Assembly (NCBI GenBank): GCA_030268105.1
Contig: BSDZ01000080.1
Coordinates: 62,001 to 126,000 of the forward strand
DNA length: 64,000 nt
From: Volvox africanus
Lineage: Eukaryota; Chlorophyta; Chlorophyceae; Chlamydomonadales; Volvocaceae
Reading direction: 5' to 3'
The position numbers and the translations under genes are program-made. The notes beneath the pieces were generated by a model. That model saw nothing but the letters and a program-made list of their open reading frames with translations, did not search any database and had not been told where the DNA came from. This document shows, piece by piece, positions 46,509 to 60,000 of this stretch. The stretch's first letter is position 1; the number at the start of each line of letters is the position of its first letter.

Positions 46509-48920
46509 AATGCGGTAGACCAAGGAATATGTCAAAACATTATTACATTGCATACTGTATGATTCGAGCTTTGCTCACATGCTCACTTGCAAACGCTTAC
46601 GATCCGATTCAGATTTTATGTACAACAGTTGATGACTAGTTTTTCATATATTAATATAATGCAAGGTATCAGTCCAGTGTGGCCGTGTGGCCGCTTTATG
46701 CTGCTATAGTGTGTGCTGTGTCTATAAATTCTGTTGGTGTGTGATCGATTGTCGTGGCTCAGATGATGGTCTGGAACCATATGGTAGCATTTGACAATAT
46801 TTGGGCAAGTTGATATTATGGGATTTGGTCAGGGAATTAGGGCCAACCTCAAGACTATTTGAATAGTTTCATCCAACAAGAATGACATTTACGAAAGCAC
46901 GATTTAGCACAGACCCAGGATCGCCACACAAGACAAGCGTCTCTACCAGACACAAAGTGCATCCGCAAAAATTATTCCGACAACGCATGAGGACCCATGA
47001 TGAGGACACCAAAAACGTGTGCCGTCGAAGGTGGTGCCACTTCATTCTCTGGGCTCATGTTGAACTCCTCCATGATGCTCGCCTCCTTTAAGTGAATAAC
47101 TATCGAGAGCCTGCTAGCCAATCACCACACAAACCACGCAACCTCTATGCGTTTTACCTCGCAAGTTATTCTTAAGGCAGCATAGAGTGAGAGAACTCAC
47201 GAGATCAACCCAACACAGATTCCCAAAAATACAATTAGAGGCACATCAGTAAGAAAAGCCAGACAGGAACCGAACGAGCTAAATCGCTGCAGATGCAGAC
47301 CTTATACGTTCTGTAGACTGTACCCTAACTCTGTAAACAGGAGCAATATGTCCATGGTGCTCTTGTCCGTGTTAGGGATGGACGAGGTCGAAATTTTACA
47401 GCACTCTCGTGAAGCTGCTCCCACCTGCACTGGCAGCTGTACCTGTCTGCCAGGACACGTTGGCCGCCTTGGGCTCTAAGAGTGCGCTTTCATCCTCCTG
47501 AAGAGCAGCTGGCCTTCGCAACAGCATAGAAAGAGAGGGTACAAACCAGGGTGGCAGATGACCTGAAGCATAGCCGGGCTCCAGGCCTGAGGTGCTGGAC
47601 ACTACAACCGTTCCGATAGACGTCAACGAAATATGGCATTCTTATACCCTCCAACCCAGATGGAAGCCGCATGCTGCACAACAGAGAGAGTGATGGCTTT
47701 CCCCTGCGTCCTAAATGTGCATGCTTGTCCACGGGCACAGCAACAATAGTAACTGCGGCATGCAACACCGTAGCCGATGTCACTACGCCACACAAGGCAG
47801 TGCATTACCGCGCCTTCCGAGTCGTACCAATGAGCAATGATCGTCATCTAGCAAAGGTTGCTCGCAACGCAGTGCTGGCCCAGAGCCTATGACACCGGAC
47901 TACCTAGGGAGCCTCTAGGTCCTACTTGGGTCCAACCCATCTTTCCTCCGTTACCTGCATGTTTCCAGGCCGCTCACTGGCTTTTGCCCTCGCCTTTGCT
48001 GACCACCGTAAACTGGGGAGGAGGCGATGGAAGAGGCTCATACTTGGCTGGCCCATGGCGCCTGTCGGCAGCCGAATACTGCAGAACATTCACAAATTGA
48101 AGTGACTTGGCTGAAATTGCAGCGTTGAACAGATCCACTAACGAGGGATTCCTTTCTGCACTTGCGGCTGACTTTCTCCCATGGCTTGCTTTTCACCACG
48201 GCCCAAATAGACGCAATATTCAGATATATTTGCAATATATCAGTTGCTGCGTTTATGCTGTCATCCAATGCATTTTACTGTTCGTCTGAGTGCATAAGTA
48301 CGTTTACCACATCTTGCGCGTGTAGTGGAAGATTATCCACCATTACCTTAATCGGCCGCGATCGAGCATGATGCTTAGCGCCTTTGTGACGCGGTTGGCT
48401 TGCGTTGCAGGCAACGTTGCGAGTGGTGGCCTGAAGAGCGAACATTTTAGTACTGTCGAGAAAGAAATGGGTGAGGGCTCTGCCGCGTACTGAGTATTTG
48501 TCACAACGAGCAAAAATATGACTTCCTCTAGGCACTGGTTCAAGAGTGGTGTGGAGCGTGCGCTGTATGGGCCCTATCGAGGAAGTTGGACGAATTTTCA
48601 TTTAATTGGACGATAAAAAGTTCAATCAAAATGCATCATTTCTACTTGTTACAGGAGTTCGGAAATTCCAGTTTCTTCTATGGAACTCTGCATAGTGGAC
48701 AACGCGAAGGCCGCCTCCTGACACGTCGACGCGGCGCATACGTCCACTTCACGACTCACAGAAACATTGCCATACCGTAGTTTAATAAGTATCAAACATT
48801 GTCCAAATAAGAAAATTTATAGTGTTTGAATGGTATCACGTCGTTAGATTTGTTCCCTAAACCTATTTAACAAAGACATCCACTTCCCTGGATTCGCATA
48901 GATAAGCTTCGTTTACGTGA
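46509..48920. other. 2.4-kb stretch with no recognisable gene
   Basis: Only short open frames occur on either strand, none with a recognised family or a good splice chain. The base composition is more AT-rich than the exons that follow. The last 150 bp before 48921 presumably hold the promoter and 5' leader of the next gene, but I see no clear TATA box. Confidence 0.6.
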
Positions 48921-51900
48921 ATGGACAACAGTCAACCCTTTGCAACTGCACACGCCGTTGAATGTAATGATGCCGTCCCATTGCATAATAGCGATTTTCG
49001 TGGCGACGCCGCTGCTGGGCCTCACGATATCCGCCCCGGAAACTACCGCTTACACCAAAGTGAAAATTACACCAGCGCACGAATGATATTACCATCTGAG
49101 CGGCGCAATCCCGAGGAAGGCCAAGGAAGTCGGAATACCCTTGAAGCTGTCCATTACCAAAGTTCGTATGCAGTACCACTCGATGTGCATCAAAGTCTTG
49201 GTTTTCTATCATCCGAGATGGTGGCGGCGCATCCAAATGCGCATGGTAGCGACCGTGGCCGTGGCAGCTCTTACGGCCGGAGAATGCAAGAGCAGTGTGG
49301 TCGGCTCGGAAGCCGTCGAAGCAGGCGTAGGCAGCCAGCAGTCGACAACACCTCCGATGCTGGTGGGGCCTCTACGAGCCAGACATTAAACCCCCGTATG
49401 TCCCCTGGAGTCTTCCAGGACCGTTCTCCGCCGCAGCGTGCATCCTCTGGGCAGATGCACGATGCACCAAGCAGCGAGTGTGCTGCTGTACGCAGTGAAT
49501 GCAGCCGGGAACCCCATAGGGATTCAGTGGGTGGCGCAGGGGTGGCGGCAAACGCCAGCGCTAGCCCCTGTGACAGCATGGCTGTAAATTCACGGGAGTT
49601 CAGTGCCCAAGGCCGTGGCAGGGGGCCCAGCCGACGCCGGGGACGAGGCAGTCGGGGATGGGGTCCATTTGATCCATCCATCTCCACCACCCAAGGTTCC
49701 GATACCTTGGCAGGTCCGCAAGTTGTCTTTGCTCGCCACGGAGCGCGGCGTGGTGCGGGCGGCCGTGGCAGGGCTTCTCTCCTTGTTGATGGCCGTGGCA
49801 GCGACTGCACACCGAGTATGCGTCAGCCTGTTGTCATGGCCCCAAAAGGCCCTGATAGAACCTGTGGGGTCATTGACTACTCCGGTAGTGCGTCTGTCAG
49901 GAAATCCTCAGAGGCTGTGGCAGAGGCAGCTGATGGAGCCAGTGGGAGTGACGGGGACGAGGAGACACTGACGTGCGTAATCTGCTGTGAAGCAGCCTCC
50001 GCCGTGGTGAAAGGCAGCTGTGGCCACAGCCAGACGTGCGCCAAATGCTGTTTGAGGCTGCGCCTGTGCTACCATGACTTACGGTGTCCGCTTTGCAAGG
50101 CTGTGAATAAGGAGGTGGTGGTGGTGCGGCCCTCGCTGGCCCTGGGCAGCTCCTTCGAGCCTTTAGCAATGGTGCCACAGCAGCGCGAGGCCCTGTGGCA
50201 GCAGCCCAGATGGGCCAAAGGAGTCCTGGTCTATGACCCGTTGCCCCAAGCAGGCGAGCTTCCGCTGCACGAGCTGGAGCCGCAACCGCAGCAGAAGCCA
50301 CGGCAGGGGATGAGCCGACGACGGCCGCTTCACAAAACTCTGCTAGCAATGACTTCGTGCAGCTGCTCTGTGTGCGACCACCATGGGCATCATCCCTTTG
50401 GCACAATGAATCTGCTGCAGGAGCACCTCAGGTTGGAGCTGGGGGAGCACAGCTTCAAAGATGTTGGCCGGGGTGCGCGTAGCTACTGAGTACATGTGCC
50501 TGAAATAAAATAGGTGTATGAATAGGCAGACGGCTGCCATTTTGAACTCAGCACGACGGATGTCTTGTGCACTGGCAATCGTTGGTGGCCGGTCTGCAAC
50601 GACTGACTGAAATTCGTCGCGCCGAGGTCTCACCCGACCCGCTTGCGTACGTATTAACTGATGCCGCGTAGTCCTTTACGACCTTCTTAGAGAAGGCTCC
50701 AAGCAAGCTGGTTTAGACCCGTATCCAAGCCCCCTTCGTTGCAGGGTTGGTGATTACATGTTTATATATTGGTAACATCCCATAACCCCAGGTCGGCGCA
50801 CAACAAGATGCTTTGTGACGTCTGCGTGGGTGCGGGCCTCAAGTTTGCACTGGAGTACCCCACCTATGATACGGAGGGTTTGGCGGCACACATGGCAGAA
50901 AGGCACCCTCGCTGCGAGTTCTGCAATCTACCGTTTTATGGACCGGACGAGCTATACGGGCACATGACTCAACGCCACTTCACTTGCCACGTCTGCTCCC
51001 GGCTTGGCCGTCATCATCTGTACTTCCAGGACGCAGACACGCTGCAGGTGTGTAAAGCGATTGGATGGAGGTTGGTGCAATCAGCTGAGGATTTTGTTGA
51101 AAACGTTGTGTTACCTCCGTGGGGTGCGTGCGTGTTAGGTTGAGGTGGGATTAGTGGAGGGCAGATGGGGCAAAAGCGCGTTATACATTACAAGAAAATG
51201 AAGCGAACGGGAGAAATCAGTAATCGCCTCCTGGATGCCGCATACCAATATATACCTGTTTAAATTGATCTTAGGGTTTCCTAACACTTTCTCTAACCAC
51301 ATTTATGGGAGTGGACTACAAAACTGGGCATAATAGTCGTATGCATAGCCAGCAGCATACATGCGACCAAAGATTAGGTTTCCAACGAGCACATAGAGCT
51401 TTCCTATCTGGCAGCATGCAATCGTGTCTCCAATCCTCATATGGCAGGTCCACTTCCGTGAGGAGCATCACGTATGCGACCACCCTGATTGCTTCGGCTG
51501 CATGATCGCCTTCGCCACCCGCGACGAGCTGGCCGGACACATCCGGGACCGCCACTCGTCGCACATGCCGCGCTGGGACCATTCAAGGTGGGCGATGGCG
51601 AAATGCTCCAGGGGCCCCGTTTGGGGGCCTGTGGTGAAGGCCTGCGGTGAAGACCAATTTTAGGTGTTACGACATATAGCGTTTTCCCATGCAAAATACG
51701 TGGTGTCCTGTACTTCCAAAAGAGGCTTTGGAATAACTTTGACAATATTAAGGACTTGAACTTTGGTAGCCGTGCTCAGGCCTTGCTAACTCTCATCTGC
51801 CCAGTATGATTTCCCAGTCTTCCTTTATTGCCTCTCTGGTGGTAGGGCTCGCCCGCTGCTGCTGGATTTTGTGCCTTCACGTGGACCAGCTGCCACAAAT

Positions 51901-54900
51901 GCAGCTGCTGGCCCCGCAGTTTTCGGTCGCTCTGGCCTCCGTAATGACCAGCGGGGCCGCGGTTCTGGAACAGACCGAAGGCATCACCCAGATCGGACCG
52001 GGCGCAGCGGATTGGAGGAGCCCGGCGCGTTTCCCTCCCTGCCGTCCCAGCGCTCAACGCACCCGCCTCCGCTGCCCCAGCAGTGGCATGGAGGACTGGC
52101 CGACGTCCGCGACACGGAGGGGGGCTTGGTCGTTATTGATGACGATCTTGGGCTGGGCTCTGGACCGGGGACGGCGGGCATGGCGGGAAGGCCGGACGCG
52201 AGCAGCAGTACCGCCGCAGCAGTACAAGAGAGGCGTCCGGTGGTCCCTGCCGAAGCCACGGGTGTCCACAGCCTGGGGCCCAGTTTCAGGCTTGCGGGGG
52301 CATGGGCAGGCCGCCAGCCGGGCAGTGGCACATTCCGGTAAGACATTGACTAGGAAGGGGTGTGGGTTGTGTGTACGGGGAGATGATTCAATGTGCATCC
52401 CTTCCGTCATTTTTCAATCCCGTCACGACTCGCGTGGTCCTACTTCACATGCGCCGGGCTGTCCGGAACTAATGCACGTTATCTGCTGCAGGAGCCCGAG
52501 CAGCATTGAAATGAGATTGTGCCACATGAGACATGAGTGCAGTAATTATGAGACCATCCTGTCGTTGTTGAAGGACACCTGCTCTGGATGTTTCCAGTGG
52601 CCATGAAATAGATGGTGTCCTGTGTGGCGCTCCTGTAACTTCTACCGTCTGTACACCCCCTCTACCTTTCCAAATATGTGTAGAGGTGTTGGTATTACAC
52701 GCGTTGAGATCTCGTCCCATGGCAATAACCTAATCCTGGCCTCGCTTTGTAGGCTCACGTAGGGTGCTTGAACGCTCGCAGGGAGGATTTTCCGGAGCTG
52801 TCCGCGGCAGCCTCGTCGACAGGTATTGCACCGCGCACAGCCTGGGGGGCCGGCGGCAGCATCACCGAAGATTCAGACCGCGCTGCAGGATCCCCTCAGC
52901 AGCATAGGACCACAGCATCTCTGCTTTCGCTGCGGAAGGTGACGGTGCGCTGCGCATGTGGCAACCGCGTGGAGCACCTGGCGCTGAGGTCCGTTGAAGA
53001 GGTGCGTGAAGGTTAGGGTTTGGGGGAGAGGTTGCAGGCCTTTGTGAACATTCGTCATAATGGGACAACGGTGCTTTACAAACATAACATATTGGTGTGT
53101 CAAGGTGTTGCCTAAGTGAAGCGAACAGCAAGATGCACTTTGATTGGCAAGTTGGCAGCCAGGAGCACTCGGGAGCATTTGAGAGAGCGCCGCAAGCAGC
53201 ATCAGGGGCTCCGGGGAACGAATGTATGGAAAATTAAAGGTGTTTTGGGAAAAGATTACGTGACTTGGTAAACAGGAAAAGATAGCCACAATCTAGGACA
53301 ATTACTTAGCCAAAACCTCAGGCAACGCATCATCGGTTTATCCAACTGTGCTGCGCCCTTGCGGTCAAGCTTAATCCTTTCCTTCTTTGCTCCTTGTCTG
53401 CATCCATGTCGTGGCCCTCTGCAATTCAGCCGCCTCAGCTGGCGTGCCATCGAGATTGTGCGACGAAGCAGCGCCGGGCGCAGCTGGCCGATGCTTTCGG
53501 TGTTGACAAGGTTGACGGTCACGTGGCGTACTTTGACCGTCATCGTACACCGCATTTCACTGCGGAGCAGATTCTGGTGGGGTTGTCGTCCAATGTCAGC
53601 ATTGAAATGCCGGCCGCGCCCCTATGGCCATAAAACAGGGCTGGTTGGGCATTTCACCACGTATCCGAAATGAGAGAATTGCCGCGCGTATTCCCCTGCC
53701 TCACCGTTTAAGCACTTGTCCACCCCATCCTACATTGGTGAGCTAATGGCTAGAATGGATGAAAGCTGTTTTCAAGTGGCAATTACATACAGATTCATCC
53801 TGCTGTGCGGTGCAACGTGGGTGACTCCGTGTCCGTCAATGTGCCATCCCAGGCTGCCCAAGCCGCTGGCATCGATTGGGTGGCGACAGTAGAGCGCGAC
53901 CTGGCTACCTTCCTCGCCGACCCGTCCGTCCGCCGTACCTCGCTGGCCCCCGGCATGAGCCAGGCGCAACGGAAGCTGGTACACGAGCTTGCAGAGCATT
54001 ACGGGCTATCCTCGTACTCTGTTGGGTAGGTGGCGTTCAGACTCAGTGCATGACGACCCGGGTTTACAGTATCAGAGATGTGATTGCTTATATCGATGTT
54101 GCTCCCGCCACCGCTATCCATGATAGCCACCGCCATGCTAGCCGAATGGCAGCGACGTCAGGCGCAGAATCCCAGCTTGGAAAACTAACGACCATAGACT
54201 GTTTACTGTTTCTCGCTGCCCTGCCTCGTCCTCCTCCATGCTTTGTCCCGATAGACAAGGAGCGTCACGCGCGGTACAGCTGCTCAAGGCCCCTTCAAGC
54301 GGTGTGCCCACCCGGCTGCTGTCTGTTGTTGCAGCCGCCGCAGTCCCTGATGAGCTGGCGCGGCTGGCAGCTGGCAGCGGAGGCGTATCCGGACCAGGCT
54401 GGGTGATAAAGCTGGTGGATATTGCCCCGGGTGTCGATGTGCACAAACATCTGTGGACCTGGGACGGTGAGTATGAAACGAGAATGCAAATGCAGGGCCA
54501 GGGCTTTGCGAGCATTGCAGCATGGCTTAATGATGTGTAGATGACAAGGGCTGGGCTGTCTAAAAGGGCAATCCTTCAGAAGCTTTGGCAACACCGTAGT
54601 GCAGCTCAACTGTCTTGCTTAGTCGACAGTTCTGGGAAACATGCAATTACGGCCATCGTTTGCGATAGCATCTTTGCCGTCCAAGCCACCAAACATAGTA
54701 CTCCGCAATTGCCGCCGACTTCCCCACTCAAATATCTTTTTTCTCCCGTCTCAAGCTCTCGACATTCCTGTTTTGCCTGCAGGCGACTGCACGATAACTC
54801 CAGTGCAAGGATCTTCGTCCTCCCTGCGGCTCACCTTCAAACGCGAGTCGGCATTCCGTGACTGCTGTGCGAGGCTCGGCGGGGGCATGCGGGGCGTCTT

Positions 54901-55495
54901 CCGTACTGTTGTTGAGCGCGATCAGGATCCACGGCGGGCGGGAGCGGCAACAGTGGCGGGTCCCACGGGGACCGCAGGCGCTGCAAAACCGGTGGCGCCG
55001 GCTGTAGTGCCCCCAGGCTGGCAGGTGCTGCGCGGCAAGGTAGCAGTACCCAGAGCCCACAAGGGTGGCGCTGGCAGTAGATCTGGACGTGCTGACCCTG
55101 CAAGCTCCATCCGATCGGCCCTGGCAGCCGACGCGTGGGCTTCAGACAACGAGGGCTCGTTGAGGCTGCAGTCCCAATACAGGCCAGCGAAGGAGGGCAT
55201 CACTGATGGATCAGGAACTCATCTGGGCGGTTCCACAGTTGCGCCATCAGCCGTAGTGACGCAGCTGCACCTGCCCAGGCGCGGTCCGTCATTGGAGCTG
55301 GAACTAGCGGTGCCGTGGTCAGCGTTGATGAGCGAAGGATGGGATGAAGACGGCGAGCTTGATGGCGAGGGGTGCAGGGGTGCGGATCGGGAAGGGGCCA
55401 TTGCTAGACAGGCCACGGTAAACACGACTGAATCTAAGGAGGCGATGCAGGGAAGCTGGGATGATTTCGATGCGCAAAGAAATGAGGCGCAATAA
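48921..55495 (+). CDS. ZNF598/Hel2-like RING E3 ligase with NFX1-type R3H tail
   Basis: Proposed exons: 48921-50431, 50792-51047, 51448-51587, 51846-52337, 52782-53001, 53430-53576, 53793-54025, 54255-54466, 54783-55495. All introns are GT-AG and all phases join, giving 1307 residues ending at TAA 55493-55495. The N-terminal 350 residues are Arg/Gly/Ser-rich. A C3HC4 RING runs from C352 to C392. C2H2-type fingers follow at about 480-635 (LLQEHLRSAH spans the first intron; then CDVC, CEFC, CHVC, and HFREEHHVCDHPDC), the arrangement of ZNF598/Hel2, which ubiquitinates small-subunit proteins of collided ribosomes. FPSL and EDFPEL motifs follow. From about 850 the protein resembles the end of NFX1 proteins: VRCACGN, a CHRDCATKQRRAQLADAFG motif, and an R3H domain (R982, H986; RKLVHELAEHYGL), a single-stranded nucleic-acid binder. 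The start is the first ATG of the long open exon. The RING/C2H2 assignment is firm, the single-gene fusion likely. Confidence 0.85.
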
Positions 55496-57028
55496 GCAGT
55501 TAAGTATGCACCTGTGACATTTGCGTGTCCGGTGGTGTGCACGGACCCCGCTAACCAGGTTAGGGTTATAATGGGTGCTGGATCATGCGATACAACCAGG
55601 AGAATGCAGAAATAGGACGCTATGCAAGTTTATTATCATCAGCAACGAAGAATTTGCTATGATGTTTTCCACTCATCCTCTCGATAGATCGACTTCGATA
55701 GATCCTGAACGGGCCATAAGTAACGATATTATCATTATCGATAGCCCCTGGATGTATGCGTGTCCGGGGTCTTGAATTTGGTTTAGACAGAACATCAGAG
55801 CCGCTACATACGGAGTCGCTTTAGGTGCCCCTTCACATGGCAGCCACTCCGATCGCTGCTTTCCGCTCCTATATATCACAAGCTAAGGGCAAATGACTGC
55901 ATGGACGGAATGGATTTGTCGAAATGGTGTACGCCTGTGTGGGTTTGCAGGGTTTGCACGATTTTGCGCGTTTAGGTAACGGTGAGTCCTAGCACGGTAT
56001 ACCGTGCTGGCTTTTGTGCTTGGAACACTGAATGCAGGATCTCGTAGGAACCCGTAATTTGGGCGCCCCACAGACCTGTCCAGGAACTCCTTGCAGAAGT
56101 GCTTAAGTTGAGATTGGTGCTATGGCAAGACATAAAAGATGTAAAGCGTACATACTCAAGGCCATTTTGGTTTGTTTTAAAGATGCAAAATCATGTTTGG
56201 TCATAGTGCGAACTGATCCTCAGATCGGTCGCTCGGGCGCCGAACATGCACAGGATGCTGTAAGCACTCGTCACGCCTGTCCATTGTGGTCAGGACAATA
56301 ACGCCAAGTGTAACTTGCGCACATCAATATCACCACAATTTGGGTCACATCCTCAGCGGTGCGCTGAAGAGAGCACCATCTTCATTGGACATATGTACTT
56401 GCCATCCTGAGAAAGGATCAATGGATATAGATAACTAGTTTCCATTAGTGCATTTAGGCTTCATTTGTAATCTCTCTAGCATCTATCCTTCAGTGCAAAA
56501 CTGGAGCTTCTAAGCGTTCTTAGTTTTAAGTAATCGCACAAAGCATTTGCACAGTTAAGCTTGCCTTCGGCTAGCATGGCTTATCCCTGCCTCGGGAAAG
56601 TTAACAATCAACTCATTTCGTGAAGCACCAAACAGCTGAAACGTAAGTACCCCCTGAAGCACGCTATACAGCTGTAATATAATAGAAGATGTTCAGTACA
56701 CATCGCAAGTCCAGATGAAGAAGGAGAGGTTCCTGAATTAAGCTCCATGGCAGCAGCCGCATATTTATTGCAAGGTAATGAGGTCCTCAGGGAGAGAAAA
56801 ATTCAGGTATGTCGCACATCTCCAATTTATATTGGTAGTCAGTGCATTTGGAAACGATTTTCACTGTCAATTGTTGCCCAGGAGGCCCTCCTGGAGGAAA
56901 AGCAATACAGGAAGACCCGGAATAGCGTTAAGCCCGGCTAAATATTATACTAAATCCCCATCCAGGATAAGCCCTTTGCATAGTTTACAACGCTCGATAA
57001 TTTGTAGTTCTCTGCGCTTGGGGCGCGT
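55496..57028. other. Intergenic region between the E3 ligase and eIF4G genes
   Basis: It should hold the 3' UTR of the upstream gene and the promoter and 5' leader of eIF4G. An ATG at 56747 opens a short frame followed by a good donor (CAAGGTAATG near 56771), so a non-coding or alternative first exon is possible. TGTAA, the usual poly(A) signal in volvocine algae, occurs at several points (near 56258, 56306, 56467), none decisive. No other gene is recognised. Confidence 0.55.
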
Positions 57029-60000
57029 ATGGCCCCTCGAGAGCGGGGCGGCCAGGGCCAGGCTGCAGGCGGCCGTGGTGGTGGCCGGGGTCCCCACAGT
57101 GGTGCCCGAGGTCCTAACCCAAATGCTGCGGCGGCTAGGAAGTAGGTGTGGCGCCCTGGGATAGGGAAATCGGGTCTCGTTACCACGAATTTTGTGTTGC
57201 CTCAGGGTCCAAGATAATGGAAATGCCCCTGAGAAGCCCATTCCGCAGCAGCAGCAGTCGCTTAGTGGATCTGCTGCAGCGGTCGAGCCGGCCAAGCCAG
57301 GTGCGGCCATACAGTGCTTCGATTGCGCCTATAGTGAGCCACGTGCTAACGCAGATCTCATTCGCCAGGACCGTGGGGAACTTCATTCAAGGATAAGTTG
57401 ATGGCTCCGAAGCAGGAGGCGGCGCCGGCTCAACCTGCCGTTTCCACGCCGGCTGCAAAGGAGCCCACCGCAAAGCCAGCTTCAAACGGCCCGGAATCCG
57501 CAAAGCCAGCCTCACATGGTGGGTCAATTTACAATTTCCTTACCTTTTGCAAGGTTACCTTCCTAGGACCTTCATCTGCATGGCGGCGCAGATCCTCTTT
57601 CCTTGCCTCCTCATACCATCACAGAGGTTCATATAACATCATCAGTGATTTCAGGTCCTTCTGGCCTGCGGCCTTATGCGTCTGCAGTTACTGCGCCGGT
57701 TGCAGTCGGCGCGCCCGACAACGGCAGCGATATTCAATTCGGCAGCTTTATGGAGGGGGAGGATGCGCAAGGCAAGGAGGTACGATTCATGGTATCGCCC
57801 GTTTCCTGCGGAGCGAGGGTCAGGGGACAATGTGGGAAAGCCTGAGCCATCTGGGGTTTCGAGATGCGCATCAGGGTGCTAACAGGCCATAACGCACAAC
57901 ATGCATTGCTTCATTTTGTTCTTCGGCGCCGTACCCCGTTATTCATGTGCAGCAGCCGGCGGCGCCCCAGGGGCCGCTGCCAACAGCTGTGCCTGCGGCC
58001 GTGGAAGCAGTTCGCCAGCAGTCGCGGCAGGTGATTCGTACCAACAGCGCACCAGCTTCGGCGAACCCAGCGCAGGAGGGTCAGCGGGATACACCTGTCT
58101 TCGTGCCGGCGAAGGTAGTGCGCGCTGCACAGCAACCCACCAGGATGGGAGTTTCCATTCCCGAGGGCACCTCAGCGCCACAGCCCATTATGCTTACTGA
58201 CAATACTTCCCAATTGATACCAGTAGCGTCGGCACCTGTAATGCCTGTCGGCACAGCGCCTGCTATGCTCCCTGCACGTGAGGCTGGCCATCTGCGGCCA
58301 GCTCTGCTGCAGCAGCCCAGCCAGCAGGACCGGCAGCCGCATCCGCGTCAAGGTACCCATGATCGGCAGCCGCACCCCACTGGACAGTTGCCGGTTGCAC
58401 ACACGGGTGGCGTGCCCATACCACAGGCCCAGCCAGCAGGACCGGGCCCGGTTCAGCATCACTCTGGACCACGCCACCCGCAACAGCATCACATGCAGCT
58501 TGCGCCACCGCAGGCATTCGCGCCGGGGGCGGGGACCCAGCCGATGCACCATCAGCTGCCGCAACAGTCACAGCAATCTGGTGCTCAGGGTGGTGGACGC
58601 CGAGGTGGTCAAGCGCATCAGCAGGTGCCAGTGCAAATGGCTGTCCCGGTAGCTGGAGGCTTCCCGCAGGCCCCCTATGGTATGCCTTCGTACACGGCCC
58701 AGGCCACGCCAGTTCCAATGACTCAGCCGCAGCATGGTTATCCAACAGTTCAGCATCCTCCTGTTGGTGGCCCTGGCACAGGCCAGCACGGCATGGCAGG
58801 CCCTCCTCAGCAGTACCTGGCAGGCAGCCCCAGCCAGTTTCAGCCGTACATGTTTTCAGCAAACCCCGTCATGGGTGCCCCTTTAGGGGGCCCTCCTATA
58901 ACGGTTCCAGTTATGGTGCCTGTACCTGCGCATCCACATTCGCACCACCCGCATGCAGCCGGGGCTCCTCATATCCTGGCCAGCTCGCCGACTTTGTCCG
59001 TGGGCTTTCATGTTCCAGGGCCCCAGCAACACGCACCTCCACCGGCAAATTATGGAACCCCACCTAATGTGCCGCAGCCTGCGCCTATTACCATTCCCAT
59101 TTCATCGGCTGGGGCGGTTGCGGGCAGTAGTGCTCCAAATGCGCCAGTTGCAGCAGCAGCTCAAGCAGCTATCAACGCTACCAACGCGGCTGCGCCCGTG
59201 TCTGCGGTTCCCACCGTCGTATCAACGGGTCCACCCACGCAGCCGCCACCCACGCATGCGCCCACCGCCACCCCCACACCTGCGCCGGCGCCTTTGCAGG
59301 GCCCCGGTGCTGGCGCCGTGGGCGGCAGCAGCGTGAGCACTGCTGGTCTTCCGTCGGTGGCGCCTGGAGGTGCGGCACAGACAAAGGCCGTGGCCACGCC
59401 GCCGCCTCAGCCAGCCAAGAAGGTTTTACAAATTATCGACCCCCATTCACACGAACGGGTGATTCTCAGTGGCGCGGCGGGTTTGAATGATGGGAAGACC
59501 ATGGAGGGTATTGTAGCGGGCATGGCTTCGGCAGTTACAAAAACTGTTGGAGCGCCTGCAGCGCCTCCCCCTAAGCGCCCGCTTGCGATTAAGGAGCCAA
59601 CCAAGGTACAGTGTCCGGTAGAGTAAACCACATGTGCTCTTTTTTGGAATGTGGGTAATTTTGTAGGGTATATGCCGACCAGTATTGATGAGCGGGATTC
59701 TCAAATTCTGTTGCTGCGATTGCGGTTGAACAGATGGGAATTAGGTGATGCCCGCGTCATCTGAGAAGAATATATTAATATTCTTCTATAATTCGCCGCG
59801 GTGCACATATTTGCGCAGTCAAAGCCTGAGCCCAAGCTTGCAGCGGACGCTAAGCAAGCCTCGGAGGTGTCCACGCCAAACTCGGAGCCCGTGAAGAGTG
59901 CGGCTATTGCCCAGCCCGCAGATTTAGTCGGCGACACAGCCCAGCAGCATGCCGTAGCGCAACCTGCGGCGTCCGAAGTGCAAGGGTTGGCAAGGGGAGA

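Noticed and set aside
47396..47895. Overlapping short frames on both strands
   Set aside because: No recognised family, no splice chain and no conserved motif. Likely chance.
56747..56941. Coding first exon of eIF4G starting at 56747
   Set aside because: The frame does not connect to the eIF4G exons by an obvious splice, whereas the ATG at 57029 opens an RGG-rich exon that joins in phase. It may still be a 5' leader exon.
57953..59605. Exon 5 of eIF4G as a separate low-complexity gene
   Set aside because: Flanking exons join it in phase on both sides with good acceptor and donor sites.
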